From: Symploca sp. SIO1C2 | Lineage (GTDB): Bacteria > Cyanobacteriota > Cyanobacteriia > Cyanobacteriales > Coleofasciculaceae | DNA: 64,000 nt | Reading direction: 5' to 3' | Assembly: GCA_010672925.1 (NCBI GenBank) | Contig: JAAHFP010000009.1 | Location: 76,242 to 140,241, forward strand | Shown: positions 46,686 to 55,527 of the stretch, one piece after another | How the letters are laid out: each line of letters begins with the position of its first letter | Position numbering within the stretch: position 1 is the stretch's first letter | Notes under the pieces: model-generated | Databases searched by the model: none | The model's input: only the letters and a program-made list of their open reading frames with translations | What the model was told of the DNA's origin: nothing | Translations under genes and position numbers: made by a program

Positions 46686-47909
46686 ATGTTACTAGCAGAA
46701 AGACACATTATTAAGAAAGGACATCGATTTTGGACACAGATAGATAATTTATCTTGGCAGTCCAAAAATCTTTACAACTGTGCTAATTATCTAATCCGTC
46801 AAAACTTCATTTATGGCCATGGTTATTTGACTTATAATAAGATGGCTTCCTTGATGAAAGATAACGAGCAATATCGAGCTTTACCCGCTAAAGTGTCACA
46901 GCAAATATTAAGAGGATTAGACCGTAACTGGAAATCTTTTTTTCAAGCTTCATCAGAATTTAATACTAATCCCAATAAGTTTCTGGGTCAACCGAAAATC
47001 CCCGGTTATAAAGACAAAAAGAAGGGTAGAAATATTTTAGTTTATACGATTCAAGCCATAAGTAAAGTTGCCCTAAGAAAAGGTTTAGTCAAACTATCGG
47101 GGACTTCAATTGAGTTGACGACTAGAGTAGCTTCTGTGATAGCTGAAGTGAGAATTGTTCCCCAATGTGATTGTTATGTAATCGAGGTAATTTATGAGAA
47201 AAATGAACAGTTCTTAGCCCCTAATGACAAGATAGCAGCAATAGATTTGGGTGTAGATAATTTGATGGCTGTAACTTCAAATCAACCAGATTTTACTCCT
47301 TTGTTGATTAATGGCAGACCGTTAAAAAGCCTGAACCACTTTTATAACCAACGTCGTGCTTTCTTACAATCTCTCTTAAAAGGTAATCGTCAAAGTTCTC
47401 AAAGAATTAGCCGTCTAACTCGCTGTCGAAATCAGAAAGTAGATAATTATCTTCACAAAGCTAGTCGTTATTTAGTGAATCTCTTAGCCCAGGAACAAAT
47501 TACCACTTTAGTCATTGGTAAGAATCTCGGATGGAAACAAGAGGTAAATTTAGGAAAAGTCAATAACCAAAAATTTGTGGCTATTCCCCATGCTCGATTA
47601 ATCGACATGATTACTTACAAGTGTCAATTGGTAGGGATAAATGTGGTTCTTACTGAGGAATCTTATACTAGTGCTTCTAACTTTTTCAATAATGATCCTC
47701 TGCCAGTTTATGGACAGATAACGGAAAAACCAGTGTTTTCTGGAAAAAGAATCAAGCGAGGTTTATACCGTACAGATGGAGGATTTCTCTGTCAAGCCGA
47801 TGTCATGGGTTCTTACAATATTCTCAGAAAAGCATTCCCAAATGCGTTTACTCGCTATGGGATACAGAGGTGCGTAGTTCACCCAAGGAGAATTAATCTC
47901 TCAAAGTAA
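46686..47909 (+). CDS. tnpB: TnpB, IS200/IS605 (IS1341-type) RNA-guided nuclease homologue
   Basis: A 407-residue TnpB with an N-terminal helix-turn-helix/WED-like half (QSKNLYNCANYLIRQNFIYG) and a RuvC half. The first RuvC Asp is in IAAIDLGVDNL. The segment where RuvC-II Glu is expected reads TLVIGKNLGWKQ, without Glu; a Glu pair occurs later in VVLTEESYTS. The third Asp is in CQADVMGSYNI. The zinc-finger cysteines seen in many members (for example TSKCSF) are not preserved (TSASNFF). No tnpA is adjacent. Upstream sequence carries no long ORF. Confidence 0.9.
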   Translation: MLLAERHIIKKGHRFWTQIDNLSWQSKNLYNCANYLIRQNFIYGHGYLTYNKMASLMKDNEQYRALPAKVSQQILRGLDRNWKSFFQASSEFNTNPNKFLGQPKIPGYKDKKKGRNILVYTIQAISKVALRKGLVKLSGTSIELTTRVASVIAEVRIVPQCDCYVIEVIYEKNEQFLAPNDKIAAIDLGVDNLMAVTSNQPDFTPLLINGRPLKSLNHFYNQRRAFLQSLLKGNRQSSQRISRLTRCRNQKVDNYLHKASRYLVNLLAQEQITTLVIGKNLGWKQEVNLGKVNNQKFVAIPHARLIDMITYKCQLVGINVVLTEESYTSASNFFNNDPLPVYGQITEKPVFSGKRIKRGLYRTDGGFLCQADVMGSYNILRKAFPNAFTRYGIQRCVVHPRRINLSK

Positions 47910-48071
47910 AAGTGAAAGGAATTTCTGAAATGAAATTTAGTCTGTCTATATTTGACTATACTTTTACTAACTATTTCATCATCATGGTTTTTCTCAATAA
48001 AGCCGATTCCCGGATAGGTTGCGCTGAAATTCATTAAAAAATTAGCAAAATAATACCATCGACATAATATG

Positions 48072-48109
48072 ACAACAGTTGTTATGTTATGTTGTATAAC
48101 AACTGTTGT
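48072..48109. promoter_or_regulatory. Candidate operator: 14-bp inverted repeat with 10-bp spacer
   Basis: ACAACAGTTGTTAT and ATAACAACTGTTGT are perfect reverse complements, 17 bp before the start codon of the next gene. Each arm also contains the self-symmetric AACAGTT/AACTGTT core. This looks like a TetR/MarR-type operator. No regulator gene is present nearby. Confidence 0.65.
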
Positions 48110-48126
48110 GATAATTAGGAAGCATC

Positions 48127-48720
48127 ATGCAAACAACGATAACGCCATCTCTTCTTCCTGGACTCCGAAGTCAGTTAGCTCGCTTTACTGGGCCTGATGC
48201 TACCCCGGCAGAATTGCTCCTGCAATTTTTGCCCGCGACAGCCGCTGCGATTGCTGCTCCAGCCTATGCAATGACCCTGCCTACGCAATGGACAGGCTTA
48301 CAGTTGGGAATAATATCCATCCTCGGACTAGATATGATTGGAGGTGTATTAACAAATGCCACATCTGCTGCCAAGAGATGGTATCACCGACCGGGTCAGG
48401 GATGGCAACAGCATTTAACTTTTGTAGTCCTCCACATTCTTCATATTGGTCTCGTAGCATTGCTTTTCCGAGGAGGAGACTGGTTCTTCTTTTGTGGAAT
48501 ATCTGGCTACTTATTGGTGGCATCAAGCCTGATTTTGGGGTCACCGCTCTACTTACAACGACCTATAGCTATGGGTTTGTATGGATTAGCGTTGTTAGGC
48601 GATCGCTATTTCTTTGCCCCTACTCCGGGACTGGAGTGGTTTCTACCCTTGTTTTTCCTCAAACTTTTAGTTAGTCATCTGCTCTCTGAAACCCCCTATC
48701 ATCCTGGAGAAACCAGATAA
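48127..48720 (+). CDS. Hypothetical membrane protein
   Basis: A 197-residue protein with about five hydrophobic helices (for example TGLQLGIISILGLDMIGGVL and FVVLHILHIGLVALLF) and a conserved-looking KRWYHRPGQGWQQH loop (about 83-96). No family recognised. It lies behind a strong palindromic operator and is the first of three genes on the same strand (next start 98 bp away, then the SDR), possibly one regulated unit. Confidence 0.75.
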   Translation: MQTTITPSLLPGLRSQLARFTGPDATPAELLLQFLPATAAAIAAPAYAMTLPTQWTGLQLGIISILGLDMIGGVLTNATSAAKRWYHRPGQGWQQHLTFVVLHILHIGLVALLFRGGDWFFFCGISGYLLVASSLILGSPLYLQRPIAMGLYGLALLGDRYFFAPTPGLEWFLPLFFLKLLVSHLLSETPYHPGETR

Positions 48721-48818
48721 GCCAAAAATTGTTTGGGAAATAGGTTCTAGCTAAATCAATTGGGGCAAAATCTAAGCTTGGTTCTTCTATTTATTTGATC
48801 TACTTTGAGGTAATTATC

Positions 48819-49112
48819 ATGATCACTTGGCAACAAAATCAACAACTTAGAATCGCTATTAAGTATCTATGTACTGGTGCAAGATGTGAGTTATTGGGAA
48901 TAGTGCTATCACTACCATTGATGTTACTGGCTGGACAGGCTGCTCTGCATAACAAACAAGACTTTGGAGATGTACCATACACCTATATTAACAAGGGCGC
49001 GATCGCTGTTGATTGGAAAACAACAGGACAGAAGATTATCTTAGCTCTAGTGTTTGCTGTAGTGGCGCTTGGCATTATTACGTTTGCCACCCGTTCAGCG
49101 ATGGGGTTTTAA
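48819..49112 (+). CDS. Small hypothetical membrane protein
   Basis: A 97-residue protein with two helices (LLGIVLSLPLMLLAGQAAL and IILALVFAVVALGIITF). I chose ATG 48819, which has GAGG 8-9 nt upstream; the in-frame longer start at 48795 lacks this. Function unknown. Confidence 0.65.
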   Translation: MITWQQNQQLRIAIKYLCTGARCELLGIVLSLPLMLLAGQAALHNKQDFGDVPYTYINKGAIAVDWKTTGQKIILALVFAVVALGIITFATRSAMGF

Positions 49113-49244
49113 GACGAGCTTCGTATCAACTTACTAAACTTTGATCTTCTCTAGTGTGACACTTCAGGGTGAGGAATGTAGATTATTGTCCCTTATATTT
49201 GAGTATCTTACACTTAAGATGCATTGCCTGGAAAGGAGGTTCCC

Positions 49245-50069
49245 ATGTCTAGCACTTCAAGGAAAAAAGTTGCCCTAGTTACAGGCGCTTCGTCTGGAAT
49301 TGGTAAATCAATTGTGCAGCAACTTCTCAAAGATGGCTGGATTGTCTACGGTGCAGCGCGGCGAGTGGAGAAAATGAACGATATTGTCGCAATGGGAGCT
49401 CAAGTCCTACCCCTCGATGTGACGGATGATACCAGTATGACAGGGGCAGTACAGACACTGGTCTCAACGGAAGGAAAGATTGATGCACTAGTGAATAACG
49501 CTGGCTACGGTTCCTATGGAGCTCTTGAAGATGTGCCAATCTCAGAGGCAAAGCGACAGTTTGAAGTTAATGTTTTCGGGTTAATGCGGCTGACTCAACT
49601 AATTCTGCCAACTATGCGTGCAGCCAAGTCCGGCACAATCGTCAATATCAGCTCAATGGGGGGTCGGATTTGGATGCCAATTGGCGGTTGGTATCACGCA
49701 ACTAAATATGCAGTTGAGGTGTTATCTGATGCCTTGCGGATGGAAACTAAACCTTTCGGTATTCGAGTAGTAGTTGTCCAACCTGGCGCTATTCAAAGTG
49801 AATGGTCTAGCATTGCGGCTCAAACGTTAAGAGATACATCCCAAGGCTCAGTTTACGGTGCAACAGTCGAACCGATGGCACGGGTGCTCAACCATTACAA
49901 TAACTCTTCAAGTCCTGATGTGGTTGCCAAAGCAGTTTCATTGGCAGTCAATAGCCCCAATCCCAAAAGGCGATATCCTACACCAATGGATGCCAAACTT
50001 TTGATATTTCTGCATTGGTTATTGCCCGACTTCCTGTGGGAGCTTGTGATCAAAAGTGTAATTAAGTAA
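49245..50069 (+). CDS. Short-chain dehydrogenase/reductase (SDR)
   Basis: A 274-residue classical SDR. The cofactor motif is TGASSGIG (about 12-19), with NNAGYGSYG, the catalytic Ser in NISSMGG, and YHATK (Tyr-x-x-x-Lys). The lack of an acidic residue and the presence of AARRVEKM after strand 2 favour NADP. ATG 49245 has GGAGG 5 nt upstream; an in-frame TTG at 49224 is less likely. Substrate unknown. Confidence 0.93.
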   Translation: MSSTSRKKVALVTGASSGIGKSIVQQLLKDGWIVYGAARRVEKMNDIVAMGAQVLPLDVTDDTSMTGAVQTLVSTEGKIDALVNNAGYGSYGALEDVPISEAKRQFEVNVFGLMRLTQLILPTMRAAKSGTIVNISSMGGRIWMPIGGWYHATKYAVEVLSDALRMETKPFGIRVVVVQPGAIQSEWSSIAAQTLRDTSQGSVYGATVEPMARVLNHYNNSSSPDVVAKAVSLAVNSPNPKRRYPTPMDAKLLIFLHWLLPDFLWELVIKSVIK

Positions 50070-50154
50070 TCACAAAAGAATGAATGTATTAGTCACAGAC
50101 ATAAACAATAAATTCGGGGTAATCACCCCAGTTTTGAGCAAACAACGAAAATCC

Positions 50155-50184
50155 TGTAGAGACGTTTCATGAAACGTCTCTACA
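50155..50184. repeat. 30-bp perfect palindrome, TGTAGAGACGTTTC arm
   Basis: A perfect palindrome centred on CATG, with arms TGTAGAGACGTTTCA and TGAAACGTCTCTACA. A second copy at 59539-59568 has matching changes on both arms. A similar CCCCAGTTTTGAGCAAA stretch precedes each. Confidence 0.9.
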
Positions 50185-50245
50185 ATTTAGAACATAGCAA
50201 TTCTCTTCATCTCCCCACCCTTCCCACAACCCCCACTGCCCAGTT

Positions 50246-50498
50246 ATACTCAATCCGGTTAAGATACAAGATATTCATTTGCCCCCTAAATCCCCAATTC
50301 TGATGCTGGTGGCGAATTTCATGTTTGTTTACAAAAAGGGGAGCTGGGGGAGCTGAGGGAGCTGGGGGAGAAAGAGCATATCGTCGGTGTTGTCAAGTAA
50401 ATTGGACAATTTATTTCCAAATGTTAAGTTCGCCAGGGGTATCAATTCTGGGGGACTTTGAATTATTTGTAACCTGATATGAGAACCGGATTTGGTAT
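50246..50498. mobile_element. Possible inverted-repeat element, family C (253 bp)
   Basis: Left ATACTCAATCCGGTT and right AACCGGATTTGGTAT are inverted with two mismatches. The interior holds a GGGGGAGCT repeat (50337-50371). A related end ATACCAAATCTGGTT starts at 59489. The rest of 50499-50802 shows no gene. Confidence 0.5.
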
Positions 50499-50802
50499 GA
50501 TTACTTACTGTTACCTCTTGCCTTTTGCCTAGTGCGTAGCGCTATACAGCCACAGATCACAAAGGTATTGTGCGCCAAGGCAGACATTGAGGCTGTAAGA
50601 CTAGAGAAATTTGATGAGATTGTTCATAAGTTATCTGTGATGTCCTTAACAGTTGCTGACTAGGCAATGCCAGTAAGTTGTTATAGGGAATCACTTTAAA
50701 ATGAGACTAACTAACTTTTTGCGGGAAGTCTGGAAACTATGATTAACATTTTCCTCTTCTTCATTTAAGGCTAACTAGCCGTGAAAAGTAAGAGCAAAAA
50801 AT

Positions 50803-53109
50803 ATGTGGCAAAATTTTAAACAACTACTATGGAAATGGCGCGGTGTCTGGATTACCGCTCCCAGTGTGACAGCTACAGTTATTGCTTTGAGACTTTGCGG
50901 TTGGTTGCAACCTTGGGAACAAACAACCCTTGACCAATACTTTCGCTGGCGTCCTCCGGAACCAATTGATGACCGTATCGTCATTGTCGGTATTGATGAG
51001 GCGGATTTAAAAAAGGCTAAGCAATGGCCAATTTCCGATAGCCAACTGGCTCAACTCCTCAAGCAAATCAAAGCTCAACAACCTAGGGCTATTGGACTTG
51101 ATCTTTACCGAGATTTCCCCGTTGAACCGGGTCATGCTGAACTAGTGGAAGTTTTCAACAATACTCCCAATCTTATTGGTATTGAGTTAATTAATGAGGA
51201 AGATAGCAGTGCTGCTGTTGCTCCACCGCCGGTGCTGGAAGAGTTAGGGCAAGTTGGCTTAAATAATGTCTCGGAAGATGGAGATGGTAAGTTGCGTCGA
51301 GGCTATCTCTATAGGCTCAAGGGGGACCAAATTTTGCCTTCCTTAAGTCTGTTTCTGGCGGATCTCTATCTCCAGGAGCAAGATATTTTTCCCGAACCAA
51401 CAGAGGCAGACCCTCAGGTTTTTCGATGGGGTAAAGCGGTTTTTCGTCCATTGAAGTCCAATGAAGGGGGCTATGCCAATGTTGATAATGGTGACTACCA
51501 GATTTTATTGAACTATCGCGGACCAGCTGGTAGCTTTACCACAGTTTCCATGAGCGAGGTGCTCGAAGAAAAGATCCCAACTGAATTAATGCGAGACCGC
51601 ATCGTGTTGATTGGCGCTACTGCCTCTAGCTTAAACGATTTCCTCTACACTCCCTACAGTAGCACTCACATCACCACACCAGAACGCACCGCTGGAGTAG
51701 AAGTTCATGCTAATATAATCAGCCACATCCTTAGCGCAGTGCTTGAAGGCCGTCCCACCATCAAAACCTGGCCTGAAGCAGCGGAATGGCTGTGGATTTT
51801 GCTCTGGTCTGGGATTGGTGCTACTCTTACTTGGCAATTACGATATTCAGAAGGAGTAAAATCTTTCTCTTGGCGTAAGTCAAGCAGCCTCTTAATCGCA
51901 GGATTTGTTTTACTTGGTAGCACCTATGTTGCCTTTTTGTCTGGTTGGTGGTTACCTGTATTTCCCCCATTTATAGCTTTAGTTGGTTCTGCTGCCGCCA
52001 TTACTACCTATCTTGCCCATAATGCTAGTGAGGTGAGGAAAATCTTTGGGCGTTACCTAACAGATCAAGTAGTAGCTAGTTTACTTGAAAGTCCCCAAGG
52101 CTTGGAACTCGGTGGTCAAAATCAGAAAATCACCATCCTAACCTCTGATTTGCGGGGATTTACTGCTCTCTCCGAAAGATTGTCCCCAAATGAGGTAGTT
52201 AAGATCCTTAACCTCTATCTAGGCTACATGACTGATGTCATTACCTCCTTCCAAGGTACTATTGATGAATTTATGGGGGATGGTATTTTAGTTCTGTTTG
52301 GCGCTCCTACTCCCAGAGCTAATGATAGCAGTCGAGCGATCGCTTGTGCTGTGGCGATGCAGCTAGCCATGGTAGAAGTTAACCAAAAGATGCAGGAACG
52401 AGGTCTGCCTCAACTGGAAATGGGTATCGGTATCAACACAGGGGAGGTTGTGGTAGGTAATATCGGCTCTGAAAAGCGTACTAAATACAGTGTGATTGGC
52501 AGCCAGGTAAACCTAACTTTTCGCATCGAATCCTACACCACCGGCGGTCAAATTTTGATTTCCGAATCAACTTACCAAGAAGTGGGGCAGTCTTTACAAA
52601 TTGACGGACACAAGCAGGTAAAACCCAAAGGAGTCAAAGAGCTCATTAACATCTATGAGGTGGGGGGAATCAGAGAAGAGTACAATTTATTTTTGCCGAA
52701 ACAAGAAGAGTTATTTTTACCTCTGCCTGAAGCTATCTCCATCCAATACGCGATTTTAGATGGTAAACATGTTAGTGATTCTCTACTTCAGGGTAGTATA
52801 GTCCAGCTTTCTCTCAAGGGTGCTCAAGTGCACTCCCCCAACTTAGAAGAGGAACACACACCAGAACCGTTGAGTAATATCAAGCTCAACTTATTAACAC
52901 CTAATAACCCCATAGAAGCCAACTTAGATATCTATGCCAAAGTTTTAGCCAAACCAGCAGAACCGGGTAGTTTTTACCTGCGTTTCACTGCTCAACCGAC
53001 CGAGGTAAAAGCAAGGCTGGAATCGATTTACAAAAGGGCAGAAAGTCTCTCCCAATCTGTACAACCAACTTTAACAATGGAGAATCAACCTAATGGTAAC
53101 TCAGCGTAA
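50803..53109 (+). CDS. CHASE2 - three TM - class III nucleotide cyclase
   Basis: A 768-residue sensor cyclase. An N-terminal helix precedes an extracytoplasmic CHASE2 domain (about 40-325, IVIVGIDEADLKKAKQWPIS), then three membrane helices (about 330-405) and a class III cyclase (about 440-620). Metal-binding aspartates lie in ILTSDLRGF and FMGDGI; the transition-state Asn/Arg pair is in VNLTFRIES. At the purine-specifying position Glu replaces the Lys of typical adenylate cyclases (DEFMGDG versus DKFIGD), so GTP may be used. A C-terminal extension of about 130 residues has no known domain. It overlaps the DUF928 gene by 17 bp. Confidence 0.92.
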   Translation: MWQNFKQLLWKWRGVWITAPSVTATVIALRLCGWLQPWEQTTLDQYFRWRPPEPIDDRIVIVGIDEADLKKAKQWPISDSQLAQLLKQIKAQQPRAIGLDLYRDFPVEPGHAELVEVFNNTPNLIGIELINEEDSSAAVAPPPVLEELGQVGLNNVSEDGDGKLRRGYLYRLKGDQILPSLSLFLADLYLQEQDIFPEPTEADPQVFRWGKAVFRPLKSNEGGYANVDNGDYQILLNYRGPAGSFTTVSMSEVLEEKIPTELMRDRIVLIGATASSLNDFLYTPYSSTHITTPERTAGVEVHANIISHILSAVLEGRPTIKTWPEAAEWLWILLWSGIGATLTWQLRYSEGVKSFSWRKSSSLLIAGFVLLGSTYVAFLSGWWLPVFPPFIALVGSAAAITTYLAHNASEVRKIFGRYLTDQVVASLLESPQGLELGGQNQKITILTSDLRGFTALSERLSPNEVVKILNLYLGYMTDVITSFQGTIDEFMGDGILVLFGAPTPRANDSSRAIACAVAMQLAMVEVNQKMQERGLPQLEMGIGINTGEVVVGNIGSEKRTKYSVIGSQVNLTFRIESYTTGGQILISESTYQEVGQSLQIDGHKQVKPKGVKELINIYEVGGIREEYNLFLPKQEELFLPLPEAISIQYAILDGKHVSDSLLQGSIVQLSLKGAQVHSPNLEEEHTPEPLSNIKLNLLTPNNPIEANLDIYAKVLAKPAEPGSFYLRFTAQPTEVKARLESIYKRAESLSQSVQPTLTMENQPNGNSA

Positions 53110-53971
53110 TTTTTCAAATATAGTTGTAGGCACAACAGTAGTTATCGCCATGCAGCTGTTGAGCGCTTTCACCCCGCGTCCAGCGCAAGCTTTAGAAACT
53201 AGCAGAAATTTACAATTATCTCCTGAAATATCTGCCAACTTATCAAGCCGCACCCAGTTACCAACTCCCGAAGTTGAGTTAAAGAGTCAGAGTTTCCTCA
53301 TTAGTCAAAACACTCGTTCGAGAATTAGTTTTACTCCACCCATACACAAGAAAAGTAAAAGCAGTCGAGGAGCTGGTTCTAGAGGTTGTGCAGATGAGTT
53401 TTTACAAGAAGACTTAGTAACCCTGTTGATTCACTCTGATCGAGCTGCAGGACAGACAATATCAGAACATCCTAGTTTCTTTTGGTACTTATCACAACCG
53501 GTAAAAGTGCCAATGAGGTTTGCTTTGGTAGAGCCTGGAGTAGCCGAACCGGTCTTTACCACAGAGATAGAGCCACCTCCAGAGGGGATGCCCGCTGGCA
53601 TTGTACAGCTAGAAGTGCCTCAGGACAAACCAGAGCTGGTTCCAGGGAAACTATACAAATGGTCAGTAACCTTGGTGTGTGACGCTTATAAAGAATCTGC
53701 TAATCCTTTCTATTACAGCTGGATTGAGCGGATAGCAACTCCACCAGAACTCGAGCAACAACCAGCGTCTCTTGCTCAGGCGGGACTTTGGCCTGATACC
53801 TTAGCAGCTATTTTAGCTGAACAACAAGCTAATCCCCAAGAGCTTTCTTGGCGAGAAGAGCTCTTCTCTCTTCTGACACAGGTAGGACTGACTGAGGTGG
53901 TAGAGCAAGAAAGGCAACGTCTGGAACTTCCACCACAGATAGAGCAGATAGGAGAAACAGCTACGGATTAA
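53093..53971 (+). CDS. DUF928 exported protein
   Basis: A 292-residue protein with a signal peptide (VVGTTVVIAMQLLSAFTPRPAQA). The DUF928 domain covers about 80-285, including SSRGAGSRGCADE and the HPSFFWYLSQPVKVPMRF stretch. DUF928 has no known activity. The 17-bp overlap with the CHASE2 cyclase indicates one transcript. In cyanobacteria DUF928, CHASE2 and CHAT-TPR genes are often neighbours; here the CHAT gene is about 15 kb away. Confidence 0.88.
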   Translation: MVTQRNFSNIVVGTTVVIAMQLLSAFTPRPAQALETSRNLQLSPEISANLSSRTQLPTPEVELKSQSFLISQNTRSRISFTPPIHKKSKSSRGAGSRGCADEFLQEDLVTLLIHSDRAAGQTISEHPSFFWYLSQPVKVPMRFALVEPGVAEPVFTTEIEPPPEGMPAGIVQLEVPQDKPELVPGKLYKWSVTLVCDAYKESANPFYYSWIERIATPPELEQQPASLAQAGLWPDTLAAILAEQQANPQELSWREELFSLLTQVGLTEVVEQERQRLELPPQIEQIGETATD

Positions 53972-53985
53972 GCTCATTCTATATA

Positions 53986-54133
53986 ATATCAAGTTCGTTT
54001 GAATACTTACACTTCGGTAGCAAGAAGGCATAACCCACCCCTAACCCCTCCAAGGATGGGAACCAGAGGCAGGAGGTAAGAAAGAAAGTTGCAAGGGAGA
54101 AGGGAATTATAACTGTTTATCCGAACTTGATAT
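53986..54133. mobile_element. Family B inverted-repeat element, copy 2 (148 bp)
   Basis: Ends ATATCAAGTTCG and CGAACTTGATAT as in copy 1, same orientation; TGAATACTTACACTTCGG follows the left end. The interior has an ACCCCTAACCCCTCCAAGG repeat in place of the GGCAGAGGG repeat. Confidence 0.8.
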
Positions 54134-54281
54134 AACACTTCATTAGTCATTGCACTAATGACCAATGACTAATGACCAATGACAAAACCATCAAGTTTTG
54201 TAACAAATTTGACATTTAACCAAAAAATGGTAACAATAGATACAGAAAGCAAATCGTTCATCTTTCTGTGTCTCGTAAATA

Positions 54282-54343
54282 GTAGGGGCGGGTTCATCAA
54301 TATTTGGATGAATAGGTGAAATGGCTGGTAAACCCGCCCCTAC
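54282..54343. repeat. GTAGGGGCGGGTT inverted repeat
   Basis: GTAGGGGCGGGTT and AACCCGCCCCTAC enclose about 36 bp. This is a dispersed cyanobacterial hairpin repeat upstream of the DUF4278 gene. Confidence 0.88.
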
Positions 54344-54428
54344 AAGAGAAATGGAGAGACGGAAGTAAGGAGAGATCCTGAAGGAACGCGCCTCATTTAC
54401 ACCGATAAATTGTTGGAGGCGAAAATCC

Positions 54429-54773
54429 ATGAAACTCTCTTATCGCGGAATTAGCTACGAATACAACCCCCCAGAAGTAAAAACAGCTCAAAGCGGAGTT
54501 GCTGGTAAATATCGGGGTTTGGATTGGCGCTTTCGTAACTTAGACAAGCCCCCAGTGCTACAACCCAGTGCTAATCTCAAGTATCGCGGCGTTACCTATC
54601 AAACTGCACCAACCCCAGCTGTCAAGAATGTTAAAGAAACCAAGACTCCTATTTTGTCCATTCAAGATCGAGCTCGTTCACTGATGATTGGTTACCACAA
54701 GGCTCTCCAAAGTCGTCAGGAATCAATGTTGCAGCGTTCCGCAGCTGAGCTAGGTTTGACAGTTCACAGCTAA
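54429..54773 (+). CDS. DUF4278 domain protein
   Basis: A 114-residue protein. The N-terminal motif MKLSYRGISYEYNPP is the DUF4278 signature; a second half-copy LKYRGVTYQTAP occurs at about 56-67. The C-terminal 50 residues are helical. Function unknown; the family is cyanobacterial. A GGAG lies 9-12 nt before the ATG. Its likely terminator is at 55023 behind an inserted element. Confidence 0.88.
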   Translation: MKLSYRGISYEYNPPEVKTAQSGVAGKYRGLDWRFRNLDKPPVLQPSANLKYRGVTYQTAPTPAVKNVKETKTPILSIQDRARSLMIGYHKALQSRQESMLQRSAAELGLTVHS

Positions 54774-54785
54774 TTAAGCTTATTT

Positions 54786-55004
54786 AGGGCTTGCTGAATA
54801 AGTCGTAACTTTCCGGGAAAGAATAGGTGGTAGGTGGTAGGTGGCAGGTGGTAGGTAAGGTTAAATGGTATTAGGTGTTGGGGAATTTTTCACTCTTGAT
54901 ACAAGGTTTTTGAGCTCAAAGATACCATTTCCTTGCACTTGGCGAAACCAAAAATGATTGAAAGTCTTGTCTGGCATTGCTTCCACACTTATACAGCAAG
55001 CCCT
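54786..55004. mobile_element. Family A inverted-repeat element (219 bp)
   Basis: Ends AGGGCTTGCTGAATAAGT and ACTTATACAGCAAGCCCT match at 17 of 18 inverted positions, flanked by ATTT on both sides. The interior resembles the 38101 element in reverse orientation (AGTGCAAGG, GAGCTCAAAAACCTTG) and contains a GGTAGGT repeat. No transposase. Confidence 0.85.
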
Positions 55005-55022
55005 ATTTAAATCAACCTTGGA

Positions 55023-55050
55023 AACCCCCGTTATTATGCGGTGGTTTTTT
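55023..55050 (+). terminator. Intrinsic terminator
   Basis: AACCCCCG and CGGTGGTT pair with one mismatch around TTATTATG, followed by TTTT. Likely terminator of the DUF4278 gene, now separated from it by the 219-bp element. Confidence 0.65.
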
Positions 55051-55527
55051 CCTTATTTTGGCTAATTTCTCAGCACTCAGATTGATATTCATTACTATCT
55101 AGTTTGGGCTTCGTATCTGCAAAAAATTATCTTATCTCAAGTTCAGTAAAATGATAAACTTAATATCTAACAGCTCTATCTGTAGGAGTAATTGAGCACA
55201 ATAGGTAGCTATCAAAATTCACTACCTTCCCAACAGCATGAGTAAAAGTAGAATTGGTAATACCATGTTTGGATAATTGCCCATAATAAAACCGAGTTGA
55301 ACAAGAGGGAAGAGCAGGGTTTATAAACCAGGGAATGTGGGACAATTATTACATTGAAACCGAAATGATCAACCAAGCCAGTTTCTCATACCAATCATGT
55401 CCTCAGAAGATTGGTTGGGTGGTTTTGTTATCGCTTGCCAATGACTATAGCGCGATCGCTATCAAGCTGTTATCCTCATTACAGGCTCCTTATCAAGAGA
55501 AACAAAAGCAGGTAAGTTGACATTACC
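55051..55527. other. Intergenic region without recognised gene
   Basis: Short open frames on both strands (about 60 codons each) have no family match. The minus-strand one reads YYGQLSKHGITNSTFTHAVG and could be a gene fragment. One HIP1 site lies near 55453. Confidence 0.4.

Noticed and set aside
55160..55520. Two short frames of about 61 codons on opposite strands
   Set aside because: No family match, no ribosome-binding site and mutual overlap; the minus-strand one could be a gene fragment, but this cannot be supported.
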